In this document: one piece after another, positions 1 to 5,690 of the stretch
How positions within the stretch are numbered: position 1 is the stretch's first letter
How the letters are laid out: every line of letters starts with the position of its first letter
Assembly (NCBI GenBank): GCA_030151745.1
Contig: JASLDA010000415.1
Span: 1 to 5,690, forward strand
DNA: 5,690 nucleotides
Direction of reading: 5' to 3'
From: Chitinophagaceae bacterium
GTDB lineage: Bacteria; Bacteroidota; Bacteroidia; Chitinophagales; Chitinophagaceae
Notes under the pieces: generated by a model
Database searches by the model: none
What the model was told of the DNA's origin: nothing
Seen by the model: the letters and a program-made list of their open reading frames with translations, nothing else
Position numbers and translations under genes: made by a program

Positions 1-11
1 CCGGGGCAGGA

Positions 12-19
12 TAGCTTTA
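12..19 (+). promoter_or_regulatory. Possible Bacteroidota-type -7 promoter element
   Basis: The octamer TAGCTTTA matches the Bacteroidota -7 consensus TAnnTTTG at every fixed position except the last. It lies 17 bases before the ATG of the receptor gene, so transcription would begin around base 25 and leave a very short leader. The matching -33 TTTG element would fall outside the window and cannot be checked. One 8-base near match is weak evidence, and it may be chance or lie within the tail of an upstream gene. Confidence 0.25.
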
Positions 20-22
20 CCG

Positions 23-31
23 CATAAACCC
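23..31 (+). promoter_or_regulatory. Leader motif CATAAACCC of the receptor gene
   Basis: The nine bases CATAAACCC end 5 bases before the ATG at 37. The same nonamer ends 2 bases before the ATG of the third gene (4316-4324), and its core TAAACC also precedes the second gene. No Shine-Dalgarno-like purine run is present. An A-containing leader in place of a Shine-Dalgarno sequence is usual for Bacteroidota. The TAA at 25-27 is in frame with the ATG, so the coding region cannot extend further upstream; it could equally be the stop codon of a preceding gene. Confidence 0.35.
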
Positions 32-36
32 CTCCC

Positions 37-2802
37 ATGCGCCTGGCCCTTCTCCTGGTTCTTGCCCTGATCCCGCTCCTGCAGCGCCTTTCCGCGCAAA
101 GCGCAAATCCCGGATTCACGGTCCGGGGCCGTGTCGTCGACAGCCCCGGGCACCGGGGGGCGGCAGGGGTCGAAATATTCCTGCCGGATCAGAAACGCAT
201 GGTGCTCTCCGGCGCGGACGGGGAATTTTCAATAGACGGCATGCTCCCCGGGATCTTCACGCTTTGTATCCGCGCGGATGCGGAGCCGTCCGATACGCTG
301 AGGCTGTACGCGGACCCGGCGCATCCTGTGCTTCCCGATATCCAGGTACAGCGCCCGGCATACCCCGAGCCCGCCGCAGAGGCGATCCCCGAGATCGTCG
401 TCCAGGCCGAGGATGCAGGGGGCGGCATCGGCGCCGGCGACTACGCGCCTGCCGCGGCCGGGCGCAACCCGTTCACCAGCGCTGCCGCGTTCGGCCTGTT
501 TCCCTTCCGCTTCCGGGAGCGCGCTTACAGCCGCAGCAGCCAGGATGTGCTGATCAATGCTCTGCCCGTCCACGATCCGGCATCGCTGAACCTGCCCTGG
601 AACAGCTGGAGCGGCATAACGGAGGCCTTCCGCAACCGCGACCGGCAGTACGGGCTCGGCATGTCGGATGCCGCTTTCGGCGGCCTGGCGGGGACGCTGG
701 CTTTCGACCTGACCGCGGCTTCCCGGCGCCCCCGGACCCGGCTGCGCTATGCCCTCGCAAATCGCAGCTACCGCAATTCCCTGAGCTACAGCCGCAGCAG
801 CGGATTGCTGCCTTCAGGCTGGGCCTGGGCCGTAGAAGCCTCGTACCGGCTGGCTCGCGTGGGCGTCGTGCCGGGCACTTTCTACGAGGGGGCCTCGCTC
901 TACGCGGGTATCAGCCGGGCTTTCGGCCCCGGCAGCCTGCATCTCAGCGTCTGCGGGGCCTGGAGCCAGGCGGGGCACAGCGCCGCCGTTACTGAGGAGA
1001 CGGTACGACTGACGGACAACGCCTGGTATAACCCCAACTGGGGCCTGCAGGAGGGAAGGGTCCGGAACGCGCGGGTCTCCTCGGGGTTTCAGCCCTTTGC
1101 GATCCTTACACATCAATACCGGCCCGGTAAGCGGTTCCGCCTCGAGACTTCGCTGCTGACGCAGGCCGGCCGCAGCGGTATCTCGGGGCTGGACTACTAC
1201 AATGCTGCGAACCCGCGCCCGGACTATTACCGGTACCTGCCCTCTTACCTGCAGATGAGCGGGCGCGATCCGGAGCTGGCCGCGTTCTATTCGAGGCCGC
1301 AGATCGATTGGGACGAGCTTTATCAGCAGAACCTCCAGCAATGGGATTCCATTCAAAACGCGGGCGGCCAGGCCGGCAATACCGTAAGAGGCCGGCGCTC
1401 GGTCTACGTATTGTACCGGGATATGCAGGCCCTCCGGAAAATAGCGGCGGGCTCGAACCTGCAATGGAGGCCGGGGCGGGCGGTCCGGGTGAATGCCGGG
1501 CTCAGCGCGATATCGCAATCGGAGGAGCGGTACCGGGAACTGGCAGATCTGCTCGGCGGCGAATTCTATGTAAATACCGATCCATTCCAGAATGCGGGAG
1601 CCGGCAGGCTTGCGCAGTACGATATCGGCGTTCCCGACCGCCTCATCCGGAAAGGCGACCGCTACGGCTTCGACTATATCGCCCGCAGCCGGGAATCTTC
1701 CGCCTGGACGGGGCTCCAGGCGACCCTCGGGCGCTTCGACCTGCATCTCGGGGGACGCTGGCAATACCGGGGCTACCAGCGCGAGGGCCGCTTCCGGAGC
1801 GGGGTGTTCCCCGAATCGTCCTTCGGACCGGGAAGCTGGCTTGACCAGGCCGGGCTCATGTACAAGGGCGGCCTTTCCTACCGGCTGAGCGGGCGCAGCC
1901 TGCTCTCGCTCCAGGTCCTCAGCGGCAACCGGCTGCCCGGCTTCGACCAGCTGTTTATCGCCCCGCGCGTCCGCAATACGGTCAACGAGCTCGCCCGGCC
2001 GGAGGCGCTGCAGGGATTGGAATGCGGCCTTGCGCACCGCTCGCCGGGGCTGCATCTGCACCTGGCAGGGTTTGCGACGCGCAGCTCCGGGGGCGTGGAG
2101 CTGCGCCGCTACTACAGCGACGATCCGGCCTTTGCCTCGTTCGTGAACTGCCTCACGGCGGGCGTCTCCAAGCAATATACGGGTATCGAAGCCGGGGCGG
2201 AGCTCCGGCTGGGGCTGCCGCTTACGCTGCGCCTGGCGGTCTCGGCAACCGATGCGTTCTATGCGGCGAACCCGGAGGCCATGTATATCTACGGCGACAG
2301 CGACACGGCGCAGGTACCCCTCCGAAGAGAGGTCTTCCTGGAGAACCTGGCCCTGGCCTCAGGCCCCCAGACGGCGGGCACGCTGGGGATCGAATATCGT
2401 TCCGCAGGGTATTGGTACGCCGGCCTGACCGTCAATTACGCGGCGCGGAACTATGTGGACGTCAACCCCGAGCGGCGCAGCGAGGCTGCGATCCAGGGAC
2501 TGGAGCGGGGCAGCGCGGCAATGCAGGCCATCCTGGACCAGGAGCGGCTCCCCGCGGCCTATACCATCGATGCCAGCGCGGGCAGGAACTGGCTCCTCTC
2601 CCAGTTCCTGAAACGGCTGCCCCGGGGCACATACCTGTACCTGAACGCCTCCCTGTCCAATCTGCTGGACCGGAGCTACCGCAGCGGGGGCTACGAGCAG
2701 CTCCGTTTCGATTTCGCCGGCCGGAACCCCCAAAAGTTTGCCAGCAAATACTACTACGCCCCGGGACGGAATTTCCTCCTGAGCATGAGCCTTCGCTGGT
2801 AA
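37..2802 (+). CDS. TonB-dependent outer-membrane receptor, Bacteroidota type with N-terminal regulatory-like domain
   Basis: This is an outer-membrane beta-barrel that would import a ligand using TonB/ExbBD energy; the ligand is unknown. Residues 1-20 form a signal peptide (cleavage after LSA). Residues 27-105 resemble a carboxypeptidase-regulatory-like beta-sandwich (TVRGRVVDS, then DGEFSIDGMLPG). EIVVQA (119-124) could be a TonB box, followed by a Gly/Ala-rich linker. The plug covers about 145-227, with VLINALPVHDP (171-181) in place of the usual ING motif. The barrel fills 228-921, with family-typical motifs: YNPNWG (331-336), PRPDYYRYLPSY (393-404), DLLGGEF (504-510), GDRYGFDY (540-547), VFPESSFG (590-597), GGYEQLRFD (884-892) and a terminal Trp that suits barrel insertion. 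Length and motifs indicate an intact gene. No STN signalling domain is seen, so direct sigma/anti-sigma signalling is unlikely. The neighbour is a DUF5689 lipoprotein, not a SusD. The start is fixed by an in-frame stop 12 bases upstream. The receptor class is secure; the substrate is not. Confidence 0.95.
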   Translation: MRLALLLVLALIPLLQRLSAQSANPGFTVRGRVVDSPGHRGAAGVEIFLPDQKRMVLSGADGEFSIDGMLPGIFTLCIRADAEPSDTLRLYADPAHPVLPDIQVQRPAYPEPAAEAIPEIVVQAEDAGGGIGAGDYAPAAAGRNPFTSAAAFGLFPFRFRERAYSRSSQDVLINALPVHDPASLNLPWNSWSGITEAFRNRDRQYGLGMSDAAFGGLAGTLAFDLTAASRRPRTRLRYALANRSYRNSLSYSRSSGLLPSGWAWAVEASYRLARVGVVPGTFYEGASLYAGISRAFGPGSLHLSVCGAWSQAGHSAAVTEETVRLTDNAWYNPNWGLQEGRVRNARVSSGFQPFAILTHQYRPGKRFRLETSLLTQAGRSGISGLDYYNAANPRPDYYRYLPSYLQMSGRDPELAAFYSRPQIDWDELYQQNLQQWDSIQNAGGQAGNTVRGRRSVYVLYRDMQALRKIAAGSNLQWRPGRAVRVNAGLSAISQSEERYRELADLLGGEFYVNTDPFQNAGAGRLAQYDIGVPDRLIRKGDRYGFDYIARSRESSAWTGLQATLGRFDLHLGGRWQYRGYQREGRFRSGVFPESSFGPGSWLDQAGLMYKGGLSYRLSGRSLLSLQVLSGNRLPGFDQLFIAPRVRNTVNELARPEALQGLECGLAHRSPGLHLHLAGFATRSSGGVELRRYYSDDPAFASFVNCLTAGVSKQYTGIEAGAELRLGLPLTLRLAVSATDAFYAANPEAMYIYGDSDTAQVPLRREVFLENLALASGPQTAGTLGIEYRSAGYWYAGLTVNYAARNYVDVNPERRSEAAIQGLERGSAAMQAILDQERLPAAYTIDASAGRNWLLSQFLKRLPRGTYLYLNASLSNLLDRSYRSGGYEQLRFDFAGRNPQKFASKYYYAPGRNFLLSMSLRW

Positions 2803-2806
2803 GTAT

Positions 2807-2817
2807 TTAACCGTTAA
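2807..2817. repeat. Short inverted repeat TTAAC-C-GTTAA in the intergenic gap
   Basis: Two perfect 5-base arms flank a single C between the receptor and lipoprotein genes. The same bases also form a direct repeat of TTAACC (2807-2812 and 2814-2819). It is too short and AT-rich to be a terminator and has no T-tract. It could be a small operator half-site pair or simply the result of low complexity in an AT-rich gap. Confidence 0.3.
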
Positions 2818-2821
2818 CCTC

Positions 2822-2827
2822 TAAACC
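2822..2827 (+). promoter_or_regulatory. Leader motif TAAACC of the lipoprotein gene
   Basis: The hexamer TAAACC begins 15 bases before the ATG at 2837. The same hexamer lies 12 and 9 bases before the other two starts. Its TAA (2822-2824) is in frame with the ATG and sets the upstream limit of the coding region. No Shine-Dalgarno sequence is present. Confidence 0.3.
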
Positions 2828-2836
2828 GATCATCCG

Positions 2837-4288
2837 ATGAAACGTCATCCCGGCCAGACCGGATTGCTCCTGCTGTTGTTCTTTGCCGCCTGCATCCGGA
2901 ACGCTTACGAGATCCCGCCGGACAGATCGGGCGTCGACCCGGGGCTGCCGGTGAACCGCACGATCGCGCTGCTGAAGGCTATGAACGGCCTTTACGATTT
3001 CCGCACGGGCGGGGATACCACCCTGATCCGGAGCCCGGTTACGATCTCCGGGATCGTAACCGCGAACGACAAAAGCGGGAACCTGTACCAGTCGGTCGTG
3101 ATCGAGGACAGTACCGGCGCCCTGCAGCTGCTTATCGACGGCTACAGCCTGTATGCCGCCTATCCCGTCGGCCGCAAGCTGTATGTCCGCTGCGCCGGGC
3201 TCACGCTGGGCTACAACGGCGGGACGCCGGTGCTGGGGCTGGGCGTGGACGAGCGGCTGAACGTGCAGCCGATCCCCGGCAGCCGCATCGACCAGCATAT
3301 CGTCAAGGCGGATGTGGGCCATGCCGCGGCGCCCCTGGAGCTGCCGCTCGAAAAGCTCACGGCCGCCACGCTGGACCGGAGCCTCGTCAACCGCCTGGTG
3401 CGCCTCAGCGACGTGATGTTCAGCGACTCGTCCGGGACGCGCAGTTATGCGCAGCCCAACGCGACGACGAACCGGGAGATCCGGGACTGCGGCAACCGCA
3501 GGATCTCGCTCCGGACCAGCAACTACGCGAGCTTCGCCGCAGCGCCCCTCCCCGCCGGCAGCGGTACCGTCACCGGCATCTTCAGCATCTATACATCCAC
3601 CGTCTCCGGCGCAGTATCCCCGCAGCTGACGATCCGGGATACCGGGGATGTGTCCATGCGCGCCCCGCGTTGCGGCTATACGGGCGGCGCTGCGGAGCCG
3701 CCGCCCCTGATAGGGATCGACAGCCTGCGCAGGCTGTATGCGGGGAAGCCGCTGCGCCTGCCCGCCCTCCGCATCGCGGGCATCGTAATCTCCGATGCCG
3801 CTTCCGGCAATATCAGCCCGGGATTGTTCATCCTCCAGGGCGGCTCCTGCGGGATCTCCGTCTACACCGGCGGCCAAGTCCCTTTTGTCCCGGGAGACTC
3901 GCTGCTGATAAGCCTGGGCGGGGACTCCCTCCGGAGCTATGCCGGCATGCTTGAGATAACGGGCGCCTCCGTATCGTCGATAGTCCGGGCCGGCTCGGGG
4001 CGGCCGGTCGTGCCGCGGACCCTGACGCTCGGCGCCCTGTATTCCGGCTTCTCCGCCTGCGAGGCCACCCTGGTCCGCGTCGACCAGGCCCGCGTGTCCG
4101 AGAGCGGCAGCTTCGGCGGGAGCCGCAGGCTGGAAGATGCTACCGGCAGCATAATACTCCGTACGGCCGGCACCGCCGTCTTCGCAGGCCAGCCCCTGCC
4201 GGTGGGGCCGAGGAGCTTTACGGGCATCGCGACCTGGTACAACGGTACCCGGCAGCTCTGCATGCGCAACATCGACGATGTTCGCTGA
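2837..4288 (+). CDS. DUF5689-type lipoprotein with two tandem OB-fold-like units
   Basis: This is a predicted outer-membrane lipoprotein and probable partner of the receptor encoded 34 bases upstream. A basic start, the hydrophobic run LLLLLFF (10-16) and the lipobox FAAC place the lipidated residue at Cys19. Residues 42-274 look like a DUF5689 domain: a short helix (TIALLKAMNG), then ISGIVTANDKSGN (70-82), VVIEDSTGALQLLIDG (87-102) and a Tyr/Gly-rich strand region, then a second beta module ending QLTIRDTGDV (263-272). Residues 290-483 repeat this plan in shorter form: IAGIVISDAASGN (313-325), GISVYTGG (339-346), and a closing QLCMRNIDDV (473-482). The folds look like nucleic-acid-binding OB barrels, but binding is inference. 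No catalytic motif is seen. From memory, DUF5689 proteins often accompany this receptor type and extracellular nucleases in Bacteroidota. Besides Cys19 the mature protein has six cysteines. Surface exposure is possible, but no clear acidic export signal follows Cys19. Confidence 0.85.
   Translation: MKRHPGQTGLLLLLFFAACIRNAYEIPPDRSGVDPGLPVNRTIALLKAMNGLYDFRTGGDTTLIRSPVTISGIVTANDKSGNLYQSVVIEDSTGALQLLIDGYSLYAAYPVGRKLYVRCAGLTLGYNGGTPVLGLGVDERLNVQPIPGSRIDQHIVKADVGHAAAPLELPLEKLTAATLDRSLVNRLVRLSDVMFSDSSGTRSYAQPNATTNREIRDCGNRRISLRTSNYASFAAAPLPAGSGTVTGIFSIYTSTVSGAVSPQLTIRDTGDVSMRAPRCGYTGGAAEPPPLIGIDSLRRLYAGKPLRLPALRIAGIVISDAASGNISPGLFILQGGSCGISVYTGGQVPFVPGDSLLISLGGDSLRSYAGMLEITGASVSSIVRAGSGRPVVPRTLTLGALYSGFSACEATLVRVDQARVSESGSFGGSRRLEDATGSIILRTAGTAVFAGQPLPVGPRSFTGIATWYNGTRQLCMRNIDDVR
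2960..4285 (+). repeat. Internal duplication in the DUF5689 lipoprotein (2960-3658 and 3704-4285)
   Basis: The two halves of the protein align in the same order at several points. ISGIVTANDKSGN (70-82) matches IAGIVISDAASGN (313-325) at 7 of 13 residues. ISLRTSNYASFAAAPLP (223-239) matches IILRTAGTAVFAGQPLP (439-455) without gaps at 10 of 17. QLTIRDTGDV (263-272) matches QLCMRNIDDV (473-482) at 5 of 10. LVRLSDVMFSDSSG (187-200) also corresponds to LVRVDQARVSESGS (412-425). The repeat is visible in protein only; the DNA copies have diverged. It appears old and structural, not a recent tandem duplication. Confidence 0.75.
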
Positions 4289-4315
4289 ACCGACCTTTCA
4301 TCTTTTCACCAAACC

Positions 4316-4324
4316 CATAAACCC
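4316..4324 (+). promoter_or_regulatory. Leader motif CATAAACCC of the third gene
   Basis: This is the same nonamer as at 23-31, here ending 2 bases before the ATG at 4327. It follows a pyrimidine-rich stretch (4294-4307) in the 38-base gap. Its TAA (4318-4320) is in frame with the start codon, so no upstream extension is possible. No Shine-Dalgarno sequence and no convincing promoter are visible in the gap. Confidence 0.35.
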
Positions 4325-4326
4325 TT

Positions 4327-5613
4327 ATGCGCTACCTGCTATGCTTTTTCCTGATGGCCGCCTCCTCGCGGGCCGCAGCCCAGATCTATGTGACCGATAC
4401 CAATGCCTATTACGTGCAGGATTTCGACGGGCTGGACTCGTTCGGAACCGGGGCCGTCGCCATGCCCGCCGGCTGGCATTTTTACGAGTGGGGATCGGCC
4501 GCCGACAATACATACCGGGCGGGGACCGGGTCTTCGGCCACTTCCGATACCTACAGCTTCGGCCCCTTGCGCAGCAGGGACCGCGCGCTTGGCTCGCTGG
4601 CCTCCGGGACCCTGACCCGGATCGTGTACGGCACCATGTTCATCAACCGCAGCGGCTCGGACATCAACGCCGTCTCCGTGGCCTGCAGGGGCGAGCAATG
4701 GCGGCGGGGCGGCTCCGGGGCTCCCGACAGCCTGCGCTGCTTTTTCACGACCGTCCGCGGCACCCGCCTCGACGATACCGGCTTCGCCGCCTGGACGGAA
4801 ATCCCCGAATTGCTGTTCCAGTCCGTATCGACGCTGAAGAGCGCCGCCGCCCTGAACGGCAACGATTCCTGCCGCATCCTGCATGCCGATATCCCGCTTA
4901 TGCTGCATCATAACGATACGCTTCTCATCCGCTGGCGCGACCTGAACGCTCCCGGCAACGACGACGGGCTGGCCGTCGACAGCTTCAGCATCCGCTTCCG
5001 GAACGGCGCGGTTACGCAAAGCAACCACCCCCGTCTCCTCTCGTTCGCCCCGGACAGCAATGCCCCGGGGCTCGCGCCGGACCTCAGCCTGGAGCTGAAA
5101 TTCGACCGGGCGGTCCGGGCGGGAAGCGGCAGCCTGTACATCCGGGATTTGGGGACTTCCAGGGTCGATACGATCCCGGCAAGCGCGGGGCAGGGACGGA
5201 ACGGGGGCCGCGACCTGGTGTTCGGCGGGCTGCCCCTGCTCCGGGGATGCGAGTACATGGTCCGCTTCGACTCGTCCGCCTTCGACAGCCTCGGCTACCG
5301 ATCCTGCGGGCTGTACGACAGCAGCTGGATCTTCCGGGTCGCGGCGCTGGAGATCCCGCCGCGTTCGCAGCCCGGGGACCCGGGACTGCATGCCCTGGGC
5401 GACGGGCGTATCCTGCTCCGGCCGGGCTCCGCCTTTCCCGGCACCTGCCTGCTTCGGATCTATGGAATGGACGGGCGCCTGCTTTACGAGCGCCGGCTCC
5501 GGGTCGGAGCGGGGGATACGATCCTCGACCCGGGCCTGCCTGCCGGCTCCTGCTACGGCGTCCTGCTCGGGAGCGAAGGAAGGGTTCTGCGGGCCCGGCT
5601 ATGCAGGCCCTGA
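4327..5613 (+). CDS. Secreted jelly-roll/Ig-like protein with probable C-terminal T9SS sorting domain
   Basis: This is a predicted exported protein of the cell surface or medium. Residues 1-18 form a signal peptide (cleavage AAA|Q). Residues 27-225 form a beta-sandwich of a type common at the front of Bacteroidota and cyanobacterial secreted proteins: QDFDGL (31-36), MPAGW (46-50), DTYSFG (74-79), RALGSLASGT (86-95), GEQWRRG (122-128) and a closing RWRDLNAPGNDDGLAVDSF (202-220), whose acidic cluster could bind calcium. Residues 233-338 resemble a bacterial Ig-like (Big_5/SbsA) domain: LLSFAPDSN, LELKFDRAV, then a closing SSWIFRV. Residues 352-428 fit a type A T9SS sorting domain: LLRIYGMDGRLLYERRL (375-391) and DPGLPAGSCYGVLL (401-414). 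The protein ends RARLCRP, unlike the more usual lysine-containing end. From family knowledge, the N-terminal domain is often attached to secreted nucleases, yet no nuclease or other catalytic motif is seen here. It probably works with the receptor and lipoprotein upstream, as a binding or scaffold protein. The exact role is unknown. Confidence 0.85.
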   Translation: MRYLLCFFLMAASSRAAAQIYVTDTNAYYVQDFDGLDSFGTGAVAMPAGWHFYEWGSAADNTYRAGTGSSATSDTYSFGPLRSRDRALGSLASGTLTRIVYGTMFINRSGSDINAVSVACRGEQWRRGGSGAPDSLRCFFTTVRGTRLDDTGFAAWTEIPELLFQSVSTLKSAAALNGNDSCRILHADIPLMLHHNDTLLIRWRDLNAPGNDDGLAVDSFSIRFRNGAVTQSNHPRLLSFAPDSNAPGLAPDLSLELKFDRAVRAGSGSLYIRDLGTSRVDTIPASAGQGRNGGRDLVFGGLPLLRGCEYMVRFDSSAFDSLGYRSCGLYDSSWIFRVAALEIPPRSQPGDPGLHALGDGRILLRPGSAFPGTCLLRIYGMDGRLLYERRLRVGAGDTILDPGLPAGSCYGVLLGSEGRVLRARLCRP

Positions 5614-5690
5614 GCGCCGATGCCGCCCGGGAAAGGAGCGCGGAGGTCTCGGTGGAATACGGCCGCCCGGTAAGGCTTACGCCGCCTCCG
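5601..5690 (+). CDS. Start of an unidentified downstream gene, cut by the window end
   Basis: An open frame begins at ATG 5601 and stays open for 30 codons to the last base. Its start overlaps the end of the preceding gene by 13 bases in another frame, which would suit translational coupling. The peptide begins MQALSADAARERSAEV, is charged, and shows no signal peptide or lipobox, so a cytoplasmic product is likely. A second candidate start in the same frame is GTG at 5652, with a strong Shine-Dalgarno-like GGAGG (5642-5646) five bases before it; in this phylum such signals are seldom decisive. No family is recognised from so short a piece. In GC-rich DNA a 90-base open frame can occur by chance, so the gene itself is uncertain. 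Confidence 0.4.
   Translation, partial: MQALSADAARERSAEVSVEYGRPVRLTPPP

Noticed and set aside
1..27. Possible tail of an upstream gene ending at TAA 25-27
   Set aside because: Nine open codons are too few to support a gene, and another frame stops at TAG 12-14. It cannot be decided without sequence to the left.
526..801. Identical 15-base string TACAGCCGCAGCAGC at 526-540 and 787-801
   Set aside because: Both copies are in frame and encode Tyr-Ser-Arg-Ser-Ser with the preferred codons. Two copies of a short codon run in a GC-rich gene are not evidence of a repeat element.
264..995. Alternative + strand open frames inside the three genes, such as 264-995, 2022-2810 and 4278-4913
   Set aside because: They are Arg/Pro-rich out-of-frame readings with no domain. 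They do not mark frameshifts, because the main frames stay open and keep family motifs throughout.
814..2175. Long open frame of 453 codons on the minus strand within the receptor gene
   Set aside because: Its translation is rich in Arg, Ala, Pro and Gly with no recognisable domain. The + strand frame carries many receptor motifs. Long antisense frames are expected in GC-rich coding DNA because stop codons are rare.
2807..3877. Minus-strand open frame of 356 codons opposite the lipoprotein gene
   Set aside because: It has low-complexity, Arg/Ala/Gly-rich composition and no domain, and it lies opposite a well-supported gene with a lipobox and repeated domains.
4289..4326. Promoter in the gap before the third gene
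   Set aside because: The CTTTC and CTTTTC stretches match the TAnnTTTG element at only about four of six fixed positions, too weak to call. The 38-base gap fits co-transcription.
4339..5391. Minus-strand open frame of 350 codons opposite the third gene
   Set aside because: It is another compositional shadow: no signal peptide or motif, and the opposite strand encodes a coherent multi-domain secreted protein.
5614..5690. Convergent gene on the minus strand at the right end
   Set aside because: The minus frames there are either blocked early or would have to read deep into the third gene. None shows a recognisable C-terminus, and the + strand frame from 5601 fits the gene direction better.

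Overview
The window looks like a piece of a GC-rich member of the Bacteroidota; the family or genus cannot be fixed from the sequence. Three things point there. The first gene encodes a TonB-dependent receptor of a typically Bacteroidota type, with an N-terminal carboxypeptidase-regulatory-like domain. The second encodes a DUF5689-type lipoprotein. The third appears to end in a type IX secretion (T9SS) sorting domain, a system confined largely to this phylum. Translation signals fit as well: none of the three complete genes has a convincing Shine-Dalgarno sequence, and each instead has a short A-containing leader with the hexamer TAAACC 9-15 bases upstream of the ATG.

Layout, all on the + strand. 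Bases 1-36 are the leader of the first gene. Bases 37-2802 encode a 921-residue TonB-dependent outer-membrane receptor that appears complete. After 34 bases comes a 483-residue lipoprotein (2837-4288) built of two tandem DUF5689/OB-fold-like units. After 38 bases comes a 428-residue secreted protein (4327-5613) with a jelly-roll-like domain, an Ig-like domain and a probable T9SS sorting domain. An open frame starting inside the last codons of this gene (5601) runs off the end of the window. The short gaps, common direction and matching leaders suggest one transcription unit.

Read together, the genes describe an envelope system: a TonB-dependent pore, a lipoprotein that could sit at the surface beside it in the place a SusD protein takes in glycan systems, and a T9SS-exported protein that would end up on the cell surface or in the medium. 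From general knowledge of the families, both accessory proteins resemble domains found near, or fused to, extracellular endonuclease/exonuclease/phosphatase enzymes. Capture of nucleic acid, nucleotides or another organic phosphate is therefore a reasonable hypothesis. No catalytic domain is visible in the window, so the substrate is not established.

No RNA genes, mobile elements, CRISPR arrays or rho-independent terminators were seen, and no stretch longer than about 80 bases lacks a gene.
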